The notes below the pieces were generated by a model. That model was not told the DNA's origin and ran no database searches. It worked only from the letters and a program-made list of their open reading frames with translations. A DNA stretch of 10,947 nucleotides from Cyclostephanos tholiformis (Eukaryota > Bacillariophyta > Thalassiosirophyceae > Thalassiosirales > Thalassiosiraceae), in contig JALLPB010001155.1 of assembly GCA_036939975.1 (NCBI GenBank), positions 1 through 10,947 of the forward strand, given 5' to 3'. Of the stretch, positions 1 through 7,620 are shown piece by piece. Positions within the stretch are counted from its first letter, which is position 1, and the number at the start of each line of letters is the position of its first letter. Position numbers and translations under genes: made by a program.

Positions 1-383
1 TATTGCTCGATCCGGACGAATATAATCACCTCAATAGAGCAACAGGAAAAAAAACAAGAAAGTGGTAGGAAGTTTTGCTATTGCTCTATTCATGGATCGG
101 AATATCTCCTTATTGGTTTTTTTTTGGTTGACAATTTTGTCAAAAAAAAGTCCTCAGGAACCCTCTCTTTTTTTTCATGCTCTACTGGTTCCGAGCGTAT
201 GTACGTATGTAGGATGTACGAGTCCTTTCTTGCTGGACTCTCCCGCCAAATCCTAAAAATCTCCGCGCGCAGAAATTATCTTGGACACCTGGTTGGCTCA
301 CACCATGGGATAGTTCCATGTCGGCTAGTTGTATGAATGATATATTCATAATGACATCTAATTATTAGATAAGCATTATGTGA
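1..383. other. noncoding flank and 3' end of the transposon
   Basis: I see no gene here; the short ORFs have no recognisable content. The stretch holds the left inverted-repeat arm, a TCCCGCCAAATCC motif at 241-253, and a small palindrome ATCTAATTATTAGAT at 356-370, just beyond the transposase stop. It also holds an inverted pair, AATAGAGCAA (33-42) and TTGCTCTATT (81-90). No AATAAA was seen on the minus strand downstream of the transposase. Confidence 0.5.
104..146 (+). repeat. left inverted-repeat arm of the piggyBac element
   Basis: Positions 104-123 are a perfect inverted copy of 3550-3569. Positions 130-146 match the reverse complement of 3533-3549 at 15 of 17 positions. The left arm carries six extra bases (TTGGTT) after the T run. 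Outside the arm the match fades (7 of the next 10 bases). Confidence 0.8.
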
Positions 384-3221
384 CTACCCCTGCCAGGGAC
401 TCAGTTCTTCGCCATGGAATTTGTGGTCGCAAAAAGGACACAGATGTACATTGCATACCAAGCACCGAATGATTTTTTTTTTGTTCTGCTTCATGAATTT
501 GTTCTTCTTCATCTTCCTCTGCTGTTCGGTCAACTCATTTGTAAACTGATAAGCGCAATACTGACAATGGTGGCTGTTGAGCGCATTTACCCATGCATGC
601 CTCGTACCATCCAACCTCCGTTGAAAGAAGTTCTTCTCCAATCGATCCATTGTGATGGAATGAGTTCTGTTTTCTTTCAGAAACGTTTGTATTTCATCGT
701 AAGATGTGAAACAGCGTTCTTTATCTGCCGACGTAGTACGAGAGACTTTTCCGTTGAGTGAAAATGAGCGAGTTGTCCGAAGTGAACCAGAAAGTGTTGC
801 GTCATCAATTTCTCTGAGCACGTCAACGTGCTTTTTTGCTTGTCCCGGCAAGAGTAAGTCATACACCAACTCCTCACGAAACTCTGCATGCGACCATTTT
901 GGAGGGAGATCTGTTTGCTTTAGGTCCTTCTCCTCATCATAAAGGGCACAGTAAATTTTATATCCATTCACGGCCGCCACTCCAATCCCCCAAATAAAAT
1001 AAGACCACCACCATTTCCGAAAACGCATCCAATGGTCGGGACGATAGACGCCGCGAAGCTGATCAGCTATGTCTGCACTGTTCATGTGCTGATTGTATTC
1101 ATCAATCAGATTGAGACGAAGGAAATGAAGATCCGTCTTCTTCTTGTCCTGCAGATTCCACACCTTCTTCTTCTTCACTCGCCATTCAATTGACTCTGCG
1201 ACCGTCGATAATAGATGCACCGGCTTGGTGTCGTAGACCGATGCTGCCAACATATTGGGACATCCAGGCAAGTTATCATACCTTGCCGCCTTTGTTGTTC
1301 CTCGCAATCTATCTGCCAACTTAATATTCTTCTCCTCCTTTTGAAGTACCGACTCTGGCACTCCACGGCCGCTTGTTCTCACCACCCCATGAGCCAGCGC
1401 CTCTGCTCGATAGAGTCCTTGAAACAACTTAACAGAGTTAAATAAATTATCCATGTATATCCGCGTCCATTTATTTGGCAACTGTTGTGCAAGCCAAATC
1501 ACACGACGAGCAGTCGGTGCAAAATCAAATTCCTTGAACTCTGGACCCAGCTCCGGCGGCTCACCGTGGCGAAACCAAAATGAATACGTATACCCAGCAT
1601 CGCAAATTGCATCACACTGGAAACCATCTCCTTCCTTTTTGTAAGAGATGCGGAGCTTCATTGATGATGCTCCTTGGAATCCAATTGTTTGCTCATCAAT
1701 GGCAACAAATTTGCCCGTCAACCACATATCCTTTGCTTGTTTATTAAGTTCTGTAAGTAGCCTCCGAACTTTCCACAGGGCATCCTTCTTCTGTGCCTCC
1801 CCTGGATTCTCACGGTAGTTGGTCATCGTGAAATAACGCCTGAAATGTTTCCATCGACGTTCCCCCCGAATCTTCCTCCCTGTAATTGCCACTTCCTTCC
1901 TCATCACTCTAGCAACAAGGTCATTCCCGTAGAGTGGATTCTTTGCAGTAGTTTCGAACCAATATTCGAACCGATGCTTCGGAGCAAGACCATTTGCGAA
2001 AAGGACTCCAATGAAGCGATACACCTCCTCAACATCAAATGCCACCCAGTCTTTAAACGAGCCTGTTCCACTTCCGGCTCCATCAGCAGTGGCCCTACGA
2101 TTTGTTGCAAGCGTCAACCACTCCACAAACTCTGGCGTCAACTGAAGGTCAAAGAAGTCTTTTGGGCGTGCGAGTTTCATCTTCTTCGGTAACCTCGATC
2201 GTGCAAGTTTGGAAGGGCCGCCTTTTTCACTCATGGGAGGCGGGGGTCTCTTTTTTGACGTCTCCATCTTCTGCTTCTTGCACTTACGTTCAAGTGATGG
2301 CCGCTTGATCCTGCTGCTTTCACTAGTCAAGAAGTTATGACGCTCCGCCCCCACAGCATTATCTTTATTGGTCGGCCCAAAGAAGCCTGTTTGCGCGCCA
2401 GTTGCCATATCTATGCCTTCCACCTCTGGCACTTGTTCAGGGTTAAGAATAATCCACATAGGGACTGTCTCACCCACCGCCACCTCGCAGCGATACTCAA
2501 ACGAATCCGCATCGATCCGTACGACGTGCTCTGAATCTCGAAGCCTATCAAACAGCTTCCTCTTGGTCCCCGATGGCGAAACACCAAATTTATTCGCAAT
2601 CTCAACTAGACATTTGGCAGTCGTGCTCTTATCACTGAAGTTAATTTTTATTGTCGTGAATTCAGCAGTCAGTGCTGGGGGGGGGGGAACGGCGACACTA
2701 TTCTCATGGTCAATCAGACATTGTTCCCATTCATGCCTCTCAGTCACTACTGTGTCGGGGAAAGCAGCATCATCTAACAGTTGTTCGTGAGCGAGCTGCT
2801 CCTCCAATGCTGCCACCACCAAATCTGATTCGGCAACCCAGCCATCAGAATTGTCATCGGACGCAACCGAATACCCATCATCATGCCTACGACCGTCTAT
2901 TGGTGTTAGTTGTTTTTTGGGCGATGGACCTTCATCACTAGACGAGTTGCAATCATCGTGCATTCGCTTTCGATGAGCGTTGGTTGATGCAGAGGCGCCG
3001 CCAGTCAATGAAGACATAAAGCTCTGCTGATCGGATTGCCTCACACAGACATTCGATAGCCGCGGGGGTGTGAAAGGATCATTAAAAACTGTTGTTTCTG
3101 GACAATTTTGGGAAGGGGCGATCGTCGGTAACCCTTCTAGGAATCGTTGAGCATCGAATTCGCCCATGGGAGGAAAGCCTGGGATGGGTGGGGTGGTGTT
3201 AACGTCGTCGGCGGAAACCAT
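384..3221 (-). CDS. piggyBac-superfamily transposase (DDE_Tnp_1_7 type), intact
   Basis: This is a single-exon 945-residue protein. The start has a good context (AACATGG), and the stop is TAG at 384-386. piggyBac transposases cut and paste DNA at TTAA sites with an RNase H-like DDD catalytic core. That core is visible: D509 in the stretch VAIDEQTIGFQG, D591 in YMDNLFNS, and D717 with D720 in SADIADQL, followed by the aromatic WWWSYFIWG segment. Residues 350-420 resemble the usual pre-core region (EVYRFIGVLFANGL). The C-terminus (about 884-936) has C886xxC889, C920xxC923, C928xxC931 and nearby His residues, which fit the zinc-binding cysteine-rich domain of the family. The N-terminal 350 residues are unusual: they are acidic and Ser-rich, then SAP-like (about 203-229), then Lys-rich (about 305-350). 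The protein is longer than insect piggyBac (about 600 residues). An 11-C run on the coding strand encodes P179-P182. No frameshift or stop was found, so it may be active. Domestication is an alternative that cannot be excluded. Confidence 0.93.
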   Translation of the reverse strand: MVSADDVNTTPPIPGFPPMGEFDAQRFLEGLPTIAPSQNCPETTVFNDPFTPPRLSNVCVRQSDQQSFMSSLTGGASASTNAHRKRMHDDCNSSSDEGPSPKKQLTPIDGRRHDDGYSVASDDNSDGWVAESDLVVAALEEQLAHEQLLDDAAFPDTVVTERHEWEQCLIDHENSVAVPPPPALTAEFTTIKINFSDKSTTAKCLVEIANKFGVSPSGTKRKLFDRLRDSEHVVRIDADSFEYRCEVAVGETVPMWIILNPEQVPEVEGIDMATGAQTGFFGPTNKDNAVGAERHNFLTSESSRIKRPSLERKCKKQKMETSKKRPPPPMSEKGGPSKLARSRLPKKMKLARPKDFFDLQLTPEFVEWLTLATNRRATADGAGSGTGSFKDWVAFDVEEVYRFIGVLFANGLAPKHRFEYWFETTAKNPLYGNDLVARVMRKEVAITGRKIRGERRWKHFRRYFTMTNYRENPGEAQKKDALWKVRRLLTELNKQAKDMWLTGKFVAIDEQTIGFQGASSMKLRISYKKEGDGFQCDAICDAGYTYSFWFRHGEPPELGPEFKEFDFAPTARRVIWLAQQLPNKWTRIYMDNLFNSVKLFQGLYRAEALAHGVVRTSGRGVPESVLQKEEKNIKLADRLRGTTKAARYDNLPGCPNMLAASVYDTKPVHLLSTVAESIEWRVKKKKVWNLQDKKKTDLHFLRLNLIDEYNQHMNSADIADQLRGVYRPDHWMRFRKWWWSYFIWGIGVAAVNGYKIYCALYDEEKDLKQTDLPPKWSHAEFREELVYDLLLPGQAKKHVDVLREIDDATLSGSLRTTRSFSLNGKVSRTTSADKERCFTSYDEIQTFLKENRTHSITMDRLEKNFFQRRLDGTRHAWVNALNSHHCQYCAYQFTNELTEQQRKMKKNKFMKQNKKKIIRCLVCNVHLCPFCDHKFHGEELSPWQG
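2677..2687. repeat. 11-G homopolymer inside the transposase gene
   Basis: A run of 11 G on the plus strand reads as C on the coding strand and encodes P179-P182 of the transposase. It is currently in frame. Such runs are prone to replication slippage and to sequencing error. Confidence 0.9.
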
Positions 3222-3992
3222 GTTGGTGATGTGTTTTGATGATTTTTGAGGTGATTTTATCGTAGGTGGAATGTAGGACTTGCTTTAGTATCGCTTTTTT
3301 CTGGAGCGGCGAAATTTTTGATGCACACCCCAAAATTTAGATAAACCACGATCTCAATGGCTGCACGCCAATAAGTATTTAGCCACGAAGAATCTGTCCG
3401 CTACCCACAAGGAAGACACCGTTGGAAAGCTGAGATTCTCCGCTTTCTTTATGTGTTATTACTTTGGGGTGCTAAACTGACTAGTTTCTTAACTATTTTG
3501 GCTCAAAGTAGCAGCTTTGTATTAGAGCGTAATTTTTGACCAAATTATCAAAAAAACCAATAAGGAGATAATCCCAGCCTTTATGCCCCGGCGAAAACGG
3601 TAGGTAGAAATTTAGAGGGCAAGTCCTAAAAAAAAAATGGGATTTGGCGGGAACGTTTGACGGACGAAATTTGGCTTTGAAAATGGAAAACCCTCAACAC
3701 AAGGTTTTTAAAACACTACACTGTGTGGGGAAAAAGAATAAAAAAGGAACAAAAGCGCACGCCCGCCCGCTCCTCCCCATTCCTTGCCCACTCGAGTTGC
3801 GAGTTGTGGGTGGATGTTTGGAAGGCAAAGAGTTATTGAATAAAACAACAATATCATGTGGGAAAAGCTTGCCACTTTTTAAAGAAGCCCTGTGAAATAA
3901 GCTCTAAATAAATTCTGTGACGGCGAGTGATTTGTTTTTAGTTCGGGCCTTTTAGTTATCCACCAATCGAATTGCCTCTAGCAGCCAGTGTA
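3222..3992. promoter_or_regulatory. divergent intergenic region between transposase and kinase
   Basis: This is 771 bases with no supportable gene between two head-to-head start codons. The transposase promoter should lie left of the inverted-repeat arm at 3533-3569 and the kinase promoter right of it. Visible elements are a CCAAT (3963-3967) 26 bases before the kinase ATG and an E2F-like TTTGGCGGGAA (3643-3653). The A-rich 3700-3930 stretch contains several AAATAA-type words. No TATA box is convincing. Function is inferred from position only. Confidence 0.45.
3533..3569 (-). repeat. right inverted-repeat arm of the piggyBac element
   Basis: This is the partner of 104-146. It lies 312 bases upstream of the transposase start codon, so the transposase promoter should sit between 3222 and about 3532, inside the element. 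No TTAA target duplication is visible directly outside it. Confidence 0.8.
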
Positions 3993-6310
3993 ATGGAAGA
4001 GCTGCAAGACGCGATCGAGGATGCACAGTATGTCTCCGCCATCGCTTCCGTGGAAGACGGCCCTCGACCAGTGCTGCCGTGGGAAATTCCGGGAGAGGCA
4101 GAACTGGCGCGGTGGAAAGATGGCCTCCTCGCAAGTCACGCAAAGGATAAGGATTGTATTTTCCCGTCGTTGCCAACGCCGTTAGGTTTTGATTGGACGT
4201 TGGCCCAAGCGCTAGGGTTCTTCCTCTTCTCGGCCTATATGAAGGAGTCGGTTCGCGAATACGTTGAAATAAATTTCATCGAAGAGGTCATACGATGGAA
4301 GCAATCGAAGGGGAGACTTCGTGCGGAGAAGACGGCGTACATTGTGATCAATTACTTGACCCCGCTGGCCGAGTCTTCAACTGTAGGTGATCCCCCCCCG
4401 GAGTTGGCAGTAGTAACGCCTAATGCTATAGCGTCCCCACCGACGACAGATAATGAGAAGAAAGGACATAAGGAAGAATTGGGACCAATGAGTAAAATCC
4501 ACCCAATTGTCGGACCGCCCAAGACGGAGATAACAGAATATTCATTAAGGAGGGAACCGACTGATTTCTCACCCCAGGTGATGCAAGAATTGCATGCTCG
4601 AAATTCGGGACCAATCAAAAGCTGTATTGGAGTGGGTGGTAAAATCCTTGAATCTATTATGAGTAAAGTGGATTTTATGCGAAATTTACCAGGTTTTGGA
4701 TCTCCGTCAATTTTGCCCAAAGAGGGTGATATTCCGAGTAATAACGCCGCTCTCCCCCCCGTACCTCCCCGGAGGTGGGCATCCGCAGGTGACGTCGTCG
4801 TTGTCGGCGGCGGCAGTGCAGCTCGGAGTCAGTCACTTTCAACTATGAAATCTGACATGAGGCGCTTGTCTCTCATGGTTTCTCAACTACCCGAAAATTT
4901 GTTTGACGATGCTGAATTAATCGTGGCAGAAAATATTCGAGAGAAGTACTGGGATGGTTTCCAAAAGTCAGAGCATCACAGCAAGCTGCTCAATTTTCTC
5001 TGGTTTCAGGATCGAACTGTGGTGGAAGAGGATTTTTTTGTAATGCGTGTTTTAGGTCGAGGGGGGTTTGGACTTGTGACAGGTCAGTATTCTATCTACA
5101 TTTACTCTTTCATATGGTGTAGTGACGTGATGCCTTTTTAAATGTCCATGATCCACTCCCAAATCTAGCATGTAAGAAAGGCACTTCTGGAAAACTTTAC
5201 GCGATGAAAGTCATGAATAAAAAGCGAATCAAGCTTAAAAAGGCCGAGAAATTAACTCTTAGTGAACAAGAGTGTTTGGCGAGTGTCAATAGCCCGTTTG
5301 TGGTGAATCTAAAATATTCGTTTCAATCCAAAACAGATGTTTTCCTCATACTTGATCTCATGACGGGAGGCGACTTGAGCTATCATCTCAGTCAAAAGGG
5401 ATGTTTTCCCAGAGACGAATGCCTTTACTACAGTGCACGAATAATGCTTGGACTGCAGGCGTTGCATGATAAGGGATATGTGTACCGAGATCTCAAACCT
5501 GAAAATTGTCTTTTAGGAGAAGACGGACGAGTCAAGTTGACAGATCTCGGATTAGCGGTAAAGATTACCCCAGACTTACACGGGGCAGCTGGTACAAGAG
5601 GATACTGGGCGCCTGAGATGCTTGAGAGAGACGACAACGGGAAGCGCAAAAATTATGGTCGTATGGTTGACTGGTTTAGCTTTGGATGTTGTTTAGCTGA
5701 GTTCATTTCTGGAACAAGCCCATTTCGATCACAAATAGCACTGGACTTTGGACTTGAAAAGGGAGAAAAAACGAAGGTAATTGGATTTTTCTACAACCAG
5801 CTGACATCATTAAGTATGTGTTCCCATGTCTCTAACCTACGTTGCCCAATCACTCAGGAAAAAGCAATAGATTGTGCAACAAGAGAAATGCAACCGGTGT
5901 TTGATGGGGCGAAATTCGATGAGGATGCAGCAGATATTCTTCGGCGATTGCTCGACAAAAATGAGGTTACCCGGCTTGGTTTTCATGGATGCAACGAAAT
6001 CATGTCTCACCCATATTTCCGTCACTTGAAATGGGACGACATCATAAGTGATAGGATGCAACCTCCCTTCATCCCTCGAACAGATGTGAACGCTGCATCT
6101 CAAAGCGAAATCGGTACATTCGCAGAGGATAAAGCGTTTCATGATACCATTTTGACTGAGAAGGATGAGGCCTTATATGACAACTGGAATTTTACCAACC
6201 CGAAAGCATTTGCAGAAGAAGTTATTGAATTCCTCATTTATGAGAGAGAAACTGGCAAGCCATTGTTGCCTATCCCACAAAATCCAACATGCTGCTGCAC
6301 AATTCTTTGA
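3993..6310 (+). CDS. G-protein-coupled receptor kinase (GRK), GRK2-like core, three exons
   Basis: Exons are 3993-5082, 5169-5776 and 5858-6310, giving 716 residues. GRKs are AGC kinases that phosphorylate agonist-bound seven-transmembrane receptors. The ATG at 3993 is the first after an in-frame TAG (3939-3941), and [14 protein letters not shown] aligns with the conserved GRK N-terminal receptor-sensing helix. Residues about 64-126 and 297-340 form the RGS-homology bundle, split by an insertion of about 170 residues. The kinase domain runs from about 347 to 617, with glycine loop G355-R-G-G-F-G360, catalytic K377 in [13 protein letters not shown] with D471 and N476, DLG with D489 (GRKs use DLG rather than DFG), and APE ending at E513. 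An AGC-type tail ([12 protein letters not shown]) follows, then a terminal RGS-homology helix (about 680-700). There is no PH domain. The protein ends CCCTIL, a CaaX box (C713) whose final Leu favours geranylgeranylation, with C711 and C712 possibly palmitoylated. Membrane anchoring is inferred. Confidence 0.93.
5083..5168 (+). other. intron 1 of the GRK gene (86 nt, phase 1)
   Basis: The donor is ACAG|GTCAGT and the acceptor is ATCTAG|CATG. Removing it joins the glycine-loop strand (GRGGFGLVT) to [14 protein letters not shown], which restores the continuous beta1-beta3 region expected of a GRK. Reading through meets a stop at 5139-5141, so retention would truncate the protein just after the glycine loop. 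Confidence 0.92.
5777..5857 (+). other. intron 2 of the GRK gene (81 nt, phase 0, stop-free)
   Basis: The donor is AAG|GTAATT and the acceptor is CACTCAG|GAAAAA. The length is a multiple of three and the intron contains no in-frame stop, so the ORF reads straight through. I call it an intron because splicing it out aligns [18 protein letters not shown] cleanly with the GRK region between SPFR and the following kinase helices. Read through, the 27 extra residues look unrelated and contain odd hydrophobic and Cys content. Confidence 0.8.
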
Positions 6311-7033
6311 AAGACTGGAACACGAATTGGAAATCATTAAATATATTTAATCAAGCTAGAAATTAAAATCCCGTCGTCGTCCGCCAGGAGGGCAATGGGG
6401 CACTACTGCATAGTTTAGGCACTATTGCAACCCTAACCCAAACTAGTGGCATGTTTGGTGTATGGTCGGTGGCTATTTCAGTGAAAATTTCTGGGGCGTC
6501 CAATTGGCAAATCCAAAATTAGTGTGGGACCAGTTTACCAGTTCTGTCATAACTTCTTCATATATAATGCCCATAAGTGTGTACCATTTTGCTTGCTCCA
6601 CCAAGGTGCTTTCTGAAGATTGTGGCATCTTAGAACAGCAAGCTTTTTTGTACACAATCATATCCAACAACTTGACAAGCAATCCCATGTGAGTACAAAG
6701 TGTCTTTGTCAATTATTGCTGAACACTAACAGTTTTATATATCATGGTGGTGATTCTCTGATTCTCCACGGGGTGAATACATAATCCACTATAATATTTT
6801 TTTCTATTGGGTTCCAAAGCACCCATACTAGTTTAAGTATTTTTGATAAGGAGTTTATGCTGGTAAACCTAAAAGGAAACATTATAGTTTTGGCAGAAGC
6901 TCTTGACAAACAATTTTTTGGCAAGGGGTTGTTGATGTTCCCCAACCGATTTGACAATCATAATTTGATTGGCGCCTGTTAAGTGTCAAATATCATTCTG
7001 ATGTTAAAGAAGTTGGACAACACAATGGAATTG
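6311..7033. other. 3' flank of the GRK gene; AT-rich, no supported gene
   Basis: The kinase 3' UTR should begin here, with an AT-rich segment TTAAATATATTTAA at 6338-6351. No canonical AATAAA follows the stop closely. Between 6360 and 7033, ORFs of 60-80 codons occur on both strands, but none shows a motif or family resemblance I recognise. Confidence 0.4.
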
Positions 7034-7341
7034 TCTATTTTTGCTTAAATTCATTTACTGCAAAGATTTTCTTGAATTGCCGGTCCTCAATCACGGTCTG
7101 TCCAGTTGGTTTGCTCCTGCCGAAATAGTCAATGTTACTTTTAGGTTTACTAGATCCTTTCAAGCATAATCAAATAGTGCACCAGGTGCCATCAGCTTCC
7201 AGCTTACCAACATGTTGAGCATAGTATCTAGTGTTGTATTCCTTTTCCCTGTACAATGCAGTGCAACAAAATCCTTTCTAAAACTGCCTATGGATTCCTT
7301 TGTAGTTCTTGGTACTTAAATAAGAGTTTTCCATGCAGTTT
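7034..7341 (-). pseudogene. possible unidentified broken coding remnant
   Basis: One minus-strand frame stays open for about 100 codons apart from two internal stops. It runs from an ATG near 7332 (MENSYLSTKNYKG) through LYREKEYNTRYYAQHVG and KSNIDYFGRSKPTG to KEFKQK-like residues and a TAG near 7034-7036. The upstream codons also read plausibly (SKCKNC). The composition is more protein-like than the surrounding frames, and it lies on the same strand as the decayed transposase next to it. I do not recognise the family. It may be another transposon relic or chance. Confidence 0.25.
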
Positions 7342-7620
7342 TTGCACTTAGATAACTCTCTGGCTTTGCATGCATGTCACAAGCATGTTCCTCCACCAGC
7401 ACCTCCCACCCACCTACCTGACCTATCATTTAGATGAAAATCATCATGATATTCTGAGGTTAGTGCTCCTCCCATTACGTGCAGCAATACAATGGGATTG
7501 GGAAAAATGAGGCATAAGATTTGCTTTATTACATTATGCTGTATTCTATGTCTTGTTGTCATCCCCTCTATGCCCCTCCTCCCCTCCCCTTTTTGCTGTC
7601 AGCTCACCTCCCCCCTCAGC
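7342..7620. other. noncoding gap with C-rich stretch
   Basis: I see nothing functional here. It includes C/T-rich plus-strand tracts around 7380-7420 and 7555-7620. The long plus-strand ORF that starts in it (7492-8073, non-ATG start) is antisense to the decayed transposase and is not credible as a gene. Confidence 0.4.

Larger units (their letters stand above)
104..3569 (-). mobile_element. piggyBac-type DNA transposon, near complete
   Basis: The element is defined by an intact transposase gene bracketed by an inverted repeat. The left arm is 104-146 and the right arm is 3533-3569. The first 20 bases of the left arm (ATCTCCTTATTGGTTTTTTT) match the reverse complement of 3550-3569 perfectly. 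After a 6-nt length difference, a further 17-nt block (130-146 against 3533-3549) matches at 15 positions. No TTAA lies next to either arm, and I found no TTAA anywhere in 1-383. The arms may therefore be subterminal and the true ends may lie slightly further out, possibly left of the window. An intact reading frame with diverged arms fits a fairly young insertion, or a frame kept open by selection. That it is a transposon is well supported; its exact ends are not. Confidence 0.8.

Noticed and set aside
414..2941. Several plus-strand ORFs opposite the transposase, up to 140 codons
   Set aside because: They are shadows of the minus-strand coding sequence and show no independent motifs.
3644..3895. 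83-codon ORF between transposon and kinase
   Set aside because: It starts at TTG in the promoter region. The composition is not protein-like and no motif is visible.
3972..3992. Upstream extension of the kinase by seven codons
   Set aside because: It would start at TTG. The first ATG, at 3993, aligns exactly with the GRK N-terminus, and an in-frame stop lies at 3939-3941.
4352..4720. Minus-strand ORF of 122 codons opposite the kinase insertion
   Set aside because: It is antisense to an exon whose sense frame is continuous with the conserved domains; no family resemblance.
6462..6712. Overlapping 76-80 codon ORFs on both strands downstream of the kinase
   Set aside because: No recognisable motif, no splice-consistent extension, and similar open length in opposite strands suggests chance.
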